Source: Bacillota bacterium (GTDB lineage: Bacteria > Bacillota > Bacilli > Bacillales > Cytobacillaceae). Taken from it: 11,920 nucleotides of DNA. The notes beneath the pieces are model-generated. The model saw only the letters and a list, made by a program, of their open reading frames with translations. It had not been told where the DNA came from and made no database searches. Below, piece after piece: positions 6,410 through 11,920 of this stretch (position 1 is the first letter of the stretch; each line of letters begins with the position of its first letter). The translations under genes were made by a program, and so were the position numbers. The stretch lies in assembly GCA_023389895.1 (NCBI GenBank), contig JAEWDX010000443.1, positions 1 through 11,920 on the forward strand. Reading direction: 5' to 3'.

Positions 6410-6703
6410 TCACGCCGTTTCAACTTTATATTCCGGCTCAAGCGTCTGTTCATTATAATCAATATAAAAATCATGTTGATCAAAGTACCACAAGTCTTTT
6501 TCCTCAACATAATAAATAACACCATTTTTCACTGTATGTATCGCCATGTCAACGGGTTTATCATTTGAAATACCTAATGAAAATCCTTGTTGAACTGTGC
6601 TATGTCCACCGTAACGGACGAAAAAACGGACAAAATCTCCACTTTTGAGTTCCATTTCTTCCTCATACCAGGCTGCTGCTTGATCGCTTATATAAAGATT
6701 CAT
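6410..6703 (-). CDS. yneR: HesB-like protein of the YneR type, without cysteine
   Basis: The 97-residue protein has the HesB/IscA beta-rich fold pattern: MNLYISDQAAAWY at the start, FVRFFVRYGGHSTVQQGFSL in the middle, and VIYYVEEKDLWYFDQHDFYI near the end. It lacks every cysteine, so it cannot ligate an Fe-S cluster in the way IscA or SufA does; YneR-type proteins are known to be like this and their role is not established. AAGGAGGA lies about eight bases before the ATG and overlaps the stop codon of the CPBP protease gene upstream (13 bp gap), so the two are probably translated from one mRNA. Compare the Sec-containing HesB relative at the right end of the window, which aligns its Sec near the GGH of this protein. 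Confidence 0.85.
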   Translation of the reverse strand: MNLYISDQAAAWYEEEMELKSGDFVRFFVRYGGHSTVQQGFSLGISNDKPVDMAIHTVKNGVIYYVEEKDLWYFDQHDFYIDYNEQTLEPEYKVETA

Positions 6704-6716
6704 TAGAAAATCCTCC

Positions 6717-7532
6717 TTATTCGAAATACGGAATTAGACCACTTGTAACCAGCAAAATATTAAAAACAAGATGCCAGATCATCGCAGGAATCATACTGCC
6801 AGAACGGATAACGATTCCAGCATAGAATGCTCCACTTAATGCAAAGCCGAGACAAGCTAAAAGCGAATAACCAAATGCCAAATGCGATAATCCGAATGCC
6901 AGGCTAGAAAAAACAATTGCTCCATTGTTCCCAACTAATTCAACCATCCTTGTTAGTAACACACCTCGCCATAAAATTTCTTCTAAAATCCCACTAATAA
7001 GTGAAAAAAGAATAAGAAAGACAAAAAAAGAAATCGTGAATGGAAAACTAGCTTTTAGAATCAATGGAGTGAAAGAAATGACTGTCCCACTAATGGTAAG
7101 CAATAAAAATATTCTTATCGAAAAAGAACAAAAACCTTTATAAATAAATGGAAACGAAATTCTTGCCTGCCAATTAGGCTTTCTCCAATAATTATTGATC
7201 GTCACATTGAATTTTTTCGTTACATATACAATGAAAAAAATAGGGATTAATAATAGACTGCGATCTAGAATCATAATTATACTTACACGAAAAGGCAATT
7301 CATCGGTCAAGCGATCCCCATATAAATAAAGTAAATATCCGAAAATATAGGCGAGCATCACCCATGCAAAAGTTCGCTTTTGCTTCGAAACGATCGCTAA
7401 ATAAACAATAAAACAAATTAATACTGTAAAGGCGATCATGAATAGCTTGTTTTGTATTAGAAAAATTAATACAATGAATAGTCCGAGTTGAAAATAGGAT
7501 AGCATTTTCTCCTGTTTTTTCAAAAAGGTCAA
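6717..7532 (-). CDS. CPBP-family intramembrane metalloprotease
   Basis: Polytopic membrane protein of the CPBP (CAAX-protease and bacteriocin-processing, Abi) family. All three motifs are present, numbered from the chosen start: LEEILWRG with Glu184, Glu185 and Arg189; FGLSHLAFG with His217; and HLVFN with His254 and Asn258. Seven or eight hydrophobic segments are visible. The frame is open to an ATG at 7616, but that codon has no good ribosome binding site. AAAGGAGG (7540-7547) sits seven bases before a TTG (7530-7532), giving a 271-residue protein, so I take the TTG; the longer form would be 299 residues. The gene lies between the chemoreceptor and yneR, all on the minus strand. Its substrate is unknown; family members process peptides or give bacteriocin self-immunity. 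Confidence 0.85.
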   Translation of the reverse strand: MTFLKKQEKMLSYFQLGLFIVLIFLIQNKLFMIAFTVLICFIVYLAIVSKQKRTFAWVMLAYIFGYLLYLYGDRLTDELPFRVSIIMILDRSLLLIPIFFIVYVTKKFNVTINNYWRKPNWQARISFPFIYKGFCSFSIRIFLLLTISGTVISFTPLILKASFPFTISFFVFLILFSLISGILEEILWRGVLLTRMVELVGNNGAIVFSSLAFGLSHLAFGYSLLACLGFALSGAFYAGIVIRSGSMIPAMIWHLVFNILLVTSGLIPYFE

Positions 7533-7633
7533 AAATTTCCCTCCTTTACTAAACAGTCCACATACTTTATTTAATAAAAATACGAATGGAAGAAAAAAGA
7601 ACGGGAATCTTCCCATTCTTTCATCATACTATA

Positions 7634-9712
7634 TTAAACTTTAAAATGCTTAATTAGCTCACGTAAATCGACTGTAAGCTTACGAATATTATCAGAAATT
7701 TGCTTAACTTGCCACACAGATTGTTTCTGTTCTTCCGTAATACTCGTAACTTCCTGTACGCCTGCGGAAGTTTCCTCTGAAACCGAAACAACACTGTCGA
7801 TCGAGCTTGCGATAGCGGAACTGCTTTCAGCTAATGTCTTGCTCGCTCCATCTATTTCATCAATGTCTTTTGCAAGATATTCGATAAATTCAAACATGTT
7901 TTTATAGCTTTTTGTCGTATGCTCAACCATTTCAGCTCCTTCAGTAGCTGATTGTCTGCCTAAATCAATGTTTTTCAATGCTTTAGTCGAGCTTTCTTGA
8001 ATCTCCGAAATTAAGCTAGCAATCTTATCAACTGAATCTCCACTTTGTTCAGCTAGCTTTTTTACTTCCTTAGCGACAACAGCAAAGCCTCTGCCTTGTT
8101 CACCAGCTCTTGCAGCTTCAATGGAGGCATTAAGAGAAAGGAGGTTCGTCTGTTCTGAGATATCATGAATAAGTGTTGTAATATTATTAATCGCTTGTAA
8201 CTTTTGATCCAATTCCTTCATAATGAAAGCGGATTCAGTAGACTGGGCAACGATCGTACTCATTTTATTACTCATATTTGTCAACGCGGTCTGACCATCC
8301 GAAGTGATTACACGTGTTTCGGAGGCATGTTTGACAATGATCGCAATCCGTTCTGACATTGAAATAACGGCCTGATTATTATTCTCTACATGTGTAGAAA
8401 TATTCACAATGTCTGCTGCAAGCTGCTCAGAACCACTAGCAACTTCATCCATTGCAGAGCTTATCGTTTCGCTAACATGAGAAGACAATTTTGCTTGGTC
8501 ATTTAAAATGATGGAATCATCTTCTGCTCTATGAATGAGAAGATTCATTTTAGTAGCCATTCCATTCAAGCTTTCAACCATATCGTTAACAGCGGTGAAT
8601 AGCACACCAATTTCATCCTTCGATTTCACGTTCATTTTCTTTGTTACATTCCCCGTAGACACTTCTTTTAAAAACACGGCAAGCTTTTTAATCGGCTCAA
8701 TAAAATATCGAGCAAAGAGGAGGCTAATAAAAATTGAAACAACGAGTAGAGTGACTGCAATAATAATTTGCACTGTGAGCATATTATGAAAAATCGCGTT
8801 TAATTTTTTATCTGCATCCGTAATCCGATTTTTCATATTTTGCGAAATTTGTGCAGAGAAGGAAGAAACCTCATCCTGGGGCATTACCGCAAAAATCTGC
8901 CAACCTGTTTCGTCTACTTTATCACTAACATATGTAACTTGATCAATGTCTAAATAAATATTTCCTTCTCTTTTTTCCTTAAATATTGACAAAGAAGAGA
9001 TGTTTTCATTCTTTAACACAAGTTCCTTCTCCTTATATGCGAGAAGAGAGCCTTCTTTATCGGCTAAAATAATATAACCAGAATTGCCAACCTTAGCACC
9101 AGCAATCATCGATGTTAGTTTTTCAAGTGTTAAATCTGCCCCGAGTACACCATATAATTCATTATTTCGATAGATAGGTAATGAAACCGTTATCATATAA
9201 CTGTCCGTGCCAGCATCCAAATAGGCATCTGTAACATGGAATTTGTCTTTACCTTCTACGGAATACCAAGGACGAAATGTTGGATCATAATCTTCAGGTA
9301 ATGGATACTCCGTAGGGGAAATGATAAAATCTTTTTGCTCTGTTCCTAAATAAATATTTGTGATGAGTTCATTTTGTTTTGTGATTTTCTCGAATAATGA
9401 AATAATTTCTGCTGGCTGATTGCTATAAATCTCATCGAAATGAGAAATCGCCGTTAAATCGCTCTTCGCTCTAGCGAGAACATCTTCAATCGTTGATTTC
9501 ACATTCACTATTTCATGGTATGTAAGTGTGCCAGCATAGTGCTCAGAAAAACCGCTTACATCTCTTTGGACATCAGAAGCAAGCCCACTTGTTAAATCCT
9601 TGCTATTGTCTGAAAATAGGTTAAAAGAAATAATTGTAAATCCTGCGCTAACAACAATAATCAAAACCATTGTTGTTAAAACCCCCACAACTAACTTGGT
9701 CTTTAATGACAT
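7634..9712 (-). CDS. Methyl-accepting chemotaxis protein with dCache domain, predicted amino-acid receptor
   Basis: This 692-residue transmembrane chemoreceptor has a first membrane helix at about residues 7-30, an extracellular double-Cache domain at 35-310, a second helix at about 312-334, a HAMP domain at 335-388, and a cytoplasmic signalling coiled coil with the hairpin tip at about 519-548 (EQTNLLSLNASIEAARAGEQ followed by GRGFAVVAKEV). The Cache domain contains Tyr142, Arg147, Trp149, Tyr150, Tyr164 and Asp193, which keep the spacing of the known amino-acid-binding dCache_1AA motif, so the ligand is probably an amino acid. Its output goes to the CheA/CheW array. The start has AAGGGGG upstream, and a TATAAT (9838-9843) lies before a leader of about 120 nt that begins with a hairpin. 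No che or fla genes are in view. Confidence 0.95.
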   Translation of the reverse strand: MSLKTKLVVGVLTTMVLIIVVSAGFTIISFNLFSDNSKDLTSGLASDVQRDVSGFSEHYAGTLTYHEIVNVKSTIEDVLARAKSDLTAISHFDEIYSNQPAEIISLFEKITKQNELITNIYLGTEQKDFIISPTEYPLPEDYDPTFRPWYSVEGKDKFHVTDAYLDAGTDSYMITVSLPIYRNNELYGVLGADLTLEKLTSMIAGAKVGNSGYIILADKEGSLLAYKEKELVLKNENISSLSIFKEKREGNIYLDIDQVTYVSDKVDETGWQIFAVMPQDEVSSFSAQISQNMKNRITDADKKLNAIFHNMLTVQIIIAVTLLVVSIFISLLFARYFIEPIKKLAVFLKEVSTGNVTKKMNVKSKDEIGVLFTAVNDMVESLNGMATKMNLLIHRAEDDSIILNDQAKLSSHVSETISSAMDEVASGSEQLAADIVNISTHVENNNQAVISMSERIAIIVKHASETRVITSDGQTALTNMSNKMSTIVAQSTESAFIMKELDQKLQAINNITTLIHDISEQTNLLSLNASIEAARAGEQGRGFAVVAKEVKKLAEQSGDSVDKIASLISEIQESSTKALKNIDLGRQSATEGAEMVEHTTKSYKNMFEFIEYLAKDIDEIDGASKTLAESSSAIASSIDSVVSVSEETSAGVQEVTSITEEQKQSVWQVKQISDNIRKLTVDLRELIKHFKV

Positions 9713-9801
9713 GAAAAATCCCCCTTAAACCACTATAATTACATCTTTAACTACATCCCTTTCTTTGTTTGAATTATCTTCTATAGGCATAAAAGCCCAA
9801 G

Positions 9802-9834
9802 AGGAGAAATCGAACAATTTGTTACGATCCTCCT
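9802..9834 (-). promoter_or_regulatory. Imperfect palindrome at the start of the chemoreceptor leader
   Basis: Three stem blocks line up symmetrically: AGGAG (9802-9806)/CTCCT (9830-9834), ATCG (9809-9812)/CGAT (9825-9828), and AACAA (9813-9817)/TTGTT (9819-9823) around a single T. That makes 14 pairs, with small bulges AA, A and C. It lies right where transcription from the TATAAT at 9838-9843 should begin, so it is either a 5'-end mRNA hairpin or an operator. It lacks a T-run, so it is not a convincing terminator for capA. Confidence 0.5.
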
Positions 9835-9837
9835 ACT

Positions 9838-9866
9838 ATTATATCATTTTCTGCTAGTAGTTAAAG
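9838..9866 (-). promoter_or_regulatory. Candidate promoter of the chemoreceptor gene
   Basis: On the minus strand, a perfect TATAAT (9838-9843) follows CTTTAA (9861-9866) by 17 bp. The -35 is weak. The site overlaps the capA stop codon and lies inside an inverted repeat, CTGCTAG (9851-9857)/CTAGCAG (9872-9878). No sigma-D motility promoter was recognised. Confidence 0.45.
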
Positions 9867-11018
9867 ACCTCCTAGCAGATGATTTTGAATTTCTTGGTAT
9901 TTTTTTTCTGCGTTGATAAGCCCGAAGCTACCAGCATTTTGTAAGGGGATAATCCGATAATTTCTTGTTCCGTTTACTTTCGAAACATAGGTTGAATGAA
10001 AATCAGGATTGCTTAATTTTATTTGAATTCCTTCATGATCAATGGTTTTTGTCACATCTACAGTAGCCATTCCTCCAATATCCTTATCGTTTTTATTTTG
10101 TCCAGATAGGAAGTTTCCTAATGAATAAACGACTAATGATTTTCGTCCATTGTCAGTCTCGATCCATTCCATTGGCTGAAGAACATGTGGGTGATGGCCA
10201 AAAATAATGTCGACCCCTTCGTTTACTAAAAACTTTGCTAATTCCTTTTGCTCGGTAACTGGATAGCGCTGGTATTCATTTCCCCAATGAATGCTCATGA
10301 CAATAATATCGGCTTCTTTTTTCGCACGCTGAATTTCCTCCTGGATAGCGAGCTTATCAATAATATTGACAAGATAACTCTTTCCCTTCGGAATGGGAAT
10401 GCCATTTGTTCCATATGAGTATGACAAGTAGGCGATTTTAAAGCTATTTTTTGTTAAAATTTGTAATGTCTCTTGTTCTTGTTTACTGCGATATGTTCCA
10501 ACATGGGGGAGACTAATTTTATCCAGATAATCTAAAGAAGCAATAATTCCTCTTTCTCCTTTATCAAGAGAGTGATTATTTGCCGTGGAAACAATGTCTA
10601 TACCAGCATCAACCAAAGCATCGCCAACTTCTTGAGGGCTGTTGAATAATGGATAGCTTGATAAGCCGATTTCTGTTCCACCAAGGATTGTTTCTTGATT
10701 GGCAAGCAAAAGATCAGGTTTTTGAAGGATTGATTTAACGTCTCGAAACATTGGTGTAAAATCATAACCTGCATCGGTTTTCGCATCATTATAGACCGAA
10801 TCATGAATAAGGATATCGCCAATTGCCCCAAGTGTAATAGTATCGACAAATGATTTCGCGCTTAATGATGTCGCTTTATCAAAATGCGACTGCACTTCCA
10901 TTACGGATACTTCTTTAACTTTCGATTCTTTCGCCATTTTTATTAGTAGATAAGAAGATAGCAAAACTAAGAGTAGACAGAAAGTTATTGAAAAGTAGAG
11001 TGATTTTTTATTTTTCAT
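9861..11018 (-). CDS. CapA-family poly-gamma-glutamate synthesis-type metallophosphoesterase
   Basis: This 385-residue protein has an N-terminal membrane anchor (residues 6-27) and one CapA-like metallophosphoesterase domain outside the membrane (PF09587 type). Motifs are GDILIHDSV (Asp68, His72), ANQE (Asn107), TANNHSLDKG (Asn148, His149), SIHWGNEY (His244), FGHHPHVLQP (275-278 region) and YSLGNFL. Such proteins resemble CapA/PgsA of capsule synthesis, but no capB or capC partner is seen and the biochemical role of stand-alone members is unsettled. I chose the ATG at 11016-11018 because AGGAG precedes it by six bases and the membrane anchor starts at once. The frame extends to 11180, but that adds 54 residues of unlikely leader overlapping the promoter region of the divergent HesB-like gene. 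A possible -10 (TATAGT) lies at 11052-11057. Confidence 0.88.
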   Translation of the reverse strand: MKNKKSLYFSITFCLLLVLLSSYLLIKMAKESKVKEVSVMEVQSHFDKATSLSAKSFVDTITLGAIGDILIHDSVYNDAKTDAGYDFTPMFRDVKSILQKPDLLLANQETILGGTEIGLSSYPLFNSPQEVGDALVDAGIDIVSTANNHSLDKGERGIIASLDYLDKISLPHVGTYRSKQEQETLQILTKNSFKIAYLSYSYGTNGIPIPKGKSYLVNIIDKLAIQEEIQRAKKEADIIVMSIHWGNEYQRYPVTEQKELAKFLVNEGVDIIFGHHPHVLQPMEWIETDNGRKSLVVYSLGNFLSGQNKNDKDIGGMATVDVTKTIDHEGIQIKLSNPDFHSTYVSKVNGTRNYRIIPLQNAGSFGLINAEKKYQEIQNHLLGGL

Positions 11019-11136
11019 TTTATTCTCCTCATTATCATCATTTCTCTTTTTACTATATCGCAAAACAATGGGAAAATGACCAAAAATTTCTAAATAGGCA
11101 ATAAGCAGTTTTGTAGTATTTTGATAGATATGGGGG

Positions 11137-11173
11137 TATAATATTTCATGATAATGAGCAATTTCATTTATCA
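11137..11173 (+). promoter_or_regulatory. -10 element and inverted repeat ahead of the HesB-like selenoprotein gene
   Basis: A perfect TATAAT (11137-11142) lies about 70 bp before the start codon. A -35 is not clear: TTGTAG at 11111-11116 is 20 bp away and TTGATA at 11121-11126 only 10 bp away. Just downstream, TGATAATGA (11149-11157) faces TCATTTATCA (11164-11173), a near-perfect inverted repeat with Fur-box-like half-sites, placed as a repressor site would be. The rest of 11019-11136 is AT-rich leader and promoter space for the two divergent genes. Confidence 0.4.
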
Positions 11174-11209
11174 CTGACAATGTTTTATGGAAAGAAGGAG
11201 TTATGTTTG

Positions 11210-11497
11210 TTGAAAATGACAGAAAGCGCTGCGAAAATTCTTGCAGAAGCTATTCGAAGGGAACAAAGCGACGAGACAGAAAAACTGTATGTTCGTTTGT
11301 CAATGGGAATTGGCTGAGGAGGACCACAGCTTAAGCTGTCTCTGGAGGAGCAGTCAATTGATAGAGATAAAGTATTTGAAATCGAAGGAATTTCTTTGCT
11401 AGTAAATGAGCAGGAATATGTCTATTTTGATCATACGAAGCTTGATTATATTAAAGACATTTTTGGGAATGGGCAATTCAAGCTATTGAAAATATAA
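11210..11497 (+). CDS. HesB-like selenoprotein (in-frame TGA read as selenocysteine)
   Basis: Reading through one TGA (11315-11317) gives a 95-residue protein: MKMTESAAKILAEAIRREQ, then a segment ending LYVRLSMGIG, Sec, GGPQLKLSLEEQ, a middle part with DRDKVFEIEGISLLVNEQEY, and the ending IFGNGQFKLLKI. This is the HesB/IscA fold pattern, and the Sec stands where the conserved first Cys of the fold belongs (I-G-U-GG). The C-terminal Cys-Gly-Cys of classic A-type Fe-S carriers is absent. A HesB-like (seleno)protein family with Sec in this position is described (TIGR01911). The start is most likely TTG at 11210-11212, nine bases after AAGGAG (11195-11200); TTG at 11207 and ATG at 11216 are alternatives. 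A SECIS-like hairpin follows the TGA. Sequence similarity continues without a frame change past the TGA, which argues against simple decay. A Sec-dependent Fe-S or redox role is inferred. Confidence 0.85.
11315..11354 (+). promoter_or_regulatory. Bacterial SECIS-like element downstream of the in-frame TGA
   Basis: CTG (11336-11338) pairs with CAG (11351-11353). T11339 bulges out. CTC (11340-11342) pairs with GAG (11348-11350). The loop is TGGAG (11343-11347), and G11335.T11354 adds a wobble pair. The loop starts 25 nt after the TGA, has G at its second position, and the bulged U sits three pairs below it. This is the same design as the E. coli fdhF SECIS recognised by SelB. A competing hairpin, ACAGC (11326-11330)/GCTGT (11335-11339), excludes it sterically but has a G-less TTAA loop. 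The role is inferred from structure. Confidence 0.7.
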
Positions 11498-11544
11498 AGT
11501 AAAATAACCGCGGCACCATTAGGTTGCCGCGATTATTCTACTTT
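11496..11544 (+). terminator. Shared bidirectional terminator of the HesB-like gene and the histidine kinase
   Basis: Nested stems AAAGTA/TACTTT (11496-11501/11539-11544), AATAA/TTATT (11503-11507/11533-11537) and CGCGGCA/TGCCGCG (11509-11515/11525-11531) form one long hairpin. It overlaps the stop codons of both convergent genes. The AT-rich lower stem supplies U-rich tails in either direction. Confidence 0.85.
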
Positions 11545-11920
11545 AACGATTTTTCAGGATCGGGAAACAAATTGTAACGGTTGTTCCTTTATCTGGGTAA
11601 CTGTCAATATCCATGTAGCCATCATGCTCTTCAACAATCTTCTTACATATCGATAATCCAATTCCAGTGCCAGTTTGTTTTGTTGAATAGAAGGGGGTAA
11701 AGATTTTTCCTAGCGTTTCCTCCGTCATGCCACAGCCATTATCTTTAATACAAATATTTGCAAAGCCTTCTTTTTCCTCTAGCGAAAGACTAATCTGCCT
11801 ATATTCTGCTTTTGTAAATCCTGTAGCTTCGATTGCATTCTTCATAATATTTAAGAGAATTTGTTTCAATTGCTTTCTATCTACATAAACAATAAGATCT
11901 TCTTCTGGTGTGTTGGAGGT
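11543..11920 (-). CDS. Sensor histidine kinase, C-terminal ATPase domain (5' truncated by window edge)
   Basis: The frame runs to the right edge, so only the last 125 residues are present. They form the HATPase_c domain that binds ATP to phosphorylate the kinase's own histidine. N-box: QILLNIMKNAIEA. G1 box: DNGCGM. F box: FTPFYSTK. G2 box: GTGIGLSICKKIVEEH. The ending TVTICFP is typical. The TTG at 11867-11869 looks like a start to a gene finder, but residues before it (EEDLIVYVDRKQ) continue the domain without a break, so it is internal. The compact F-box to G2-box spacing and NAIEA resemble sporulation-type orphan kinases of the KinA-KinE group, but sensor domains are outside the window, so class and signal cannot be given. 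The gene is convergent with the HesB-like gene and shares its terminator. Confidence 0.92.
   Translation of the reverse strand, partial: TSNTPEEDLIVYVDRKQLKQILLNIMKNAIEATGFTKAEYRQISLSLEEKEGFANICIKDNGCGMTEETLGKIFTPFYSTKQTGTGIGLSICKKIVEEHDGYMDIDSYPDKGTTVTICFPILKNR

Noticed and set aside
8535..8789. Plus-strand frame of 84 codons inside the chemoreceptor gene
   Set aside because: It is antisense to conserved HAMP-region coding sequence and shows no recognisable domain.
11019..11180. N-terminal extension of the CapA-like protein to 439 residues
   Set aside because: The ribosome binding site and signal-anchor directly support the ATG at 11016-11018; the extension covers promoter-like sequence.
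11315..11317. The TGA as an ordinary nonsense mutation in a pseudogene
   Set aside because: The stop falls exactly at the family's conserved Cys position, the frame and family resemblance continue to a natural stop, and a SECIS-like hairpin follows.
11326..11339. Perfect hairpin ACAGC-TTAA-GCTGT as the SECIS
   Set aside because: The loop starts only 13 nt after the TGA and has no G in its first positions; the hairpin at 11336-11353 fits better.
1..11920. CRISPR arrays, tRNA or rRNA genes, insertion sequences, phage genes
   Set aside because: No regularly spaced repeats, cloverleaf sequences, transposase motifs or phage proteins were seen on either strand.

Overview
The window looks like a low-GC, endospore-forming Bacillaceae chromosome. 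The evidence is AT-rich codon usage, strong AAGGAGG-type ribosome binding sites, spore small acid-soluble protein genes (sspN and an sspO relic), and a gene order that recalls the citB-yneN-sspN-yneP-yneR neighbourhood of Bacillus subtilis. All assignments come from reading the sequence and from family knowledge; no database search was run.

Layout. Positions 1-973 (+) hold the 3' end of feoB and a tiny FeoB-associated Cys-rich membrane protein. Positions 974-1387 hold a hairpin repeat, an sspO-like remnant on the minus strand and the aconitase control region. Positions 1388-4150 are aconitase with its terminator. Positions 4182-5290 are a small membrane protein and a TlpA/ResA-type thioredoxin-like protein, probably one transcript. 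Positions 5320-5779 hold two genes of under 50 codons: an FbpB-like basic protein behind a PerR/Fur-like box, and sspN. Positions 5823-6398 are a YbgC/YneP-type thioesterase. The minus strand then carries a Cys-less HesB-like protein (yneR) and a CPBP membrane protease that probably share a transcript, a dCache chemoreceptor and a CapA-like metallophosphoesterase. At the right end, convergent genes share one terminator: a HesB-like gene on the plus strand and a truncated histidine kinase on the minus strand.

The most important observation is at 11210-11497. A HesB/IscA-like reading frame is interrupted by one in-frame TGA exactly where the family has its conserved cysteine. Directly downstream is a hairpin with the design of a bacterial SECIS element: bulged U, three-pair upper stem and a G-containing five-base loop, 25 nt after the TGA. 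This is best read as a selenocysteine-containing HesB-like protein, which an ordinary ORF caller would miss or split. Selenoproteins are uncommon in Bacillus relatives, so the host should also encode selA, selB, selC and selD elsewhere.

Iron and redox recur across the window (ferrous iron uptake, Fe-S aconitase, an FbpB-like iron-sparing protein, two HesB-fold proteins and a thiol-disulfide protein). The genes lie in separate transcription units, so this may reflect neighbourhood rather than one system.
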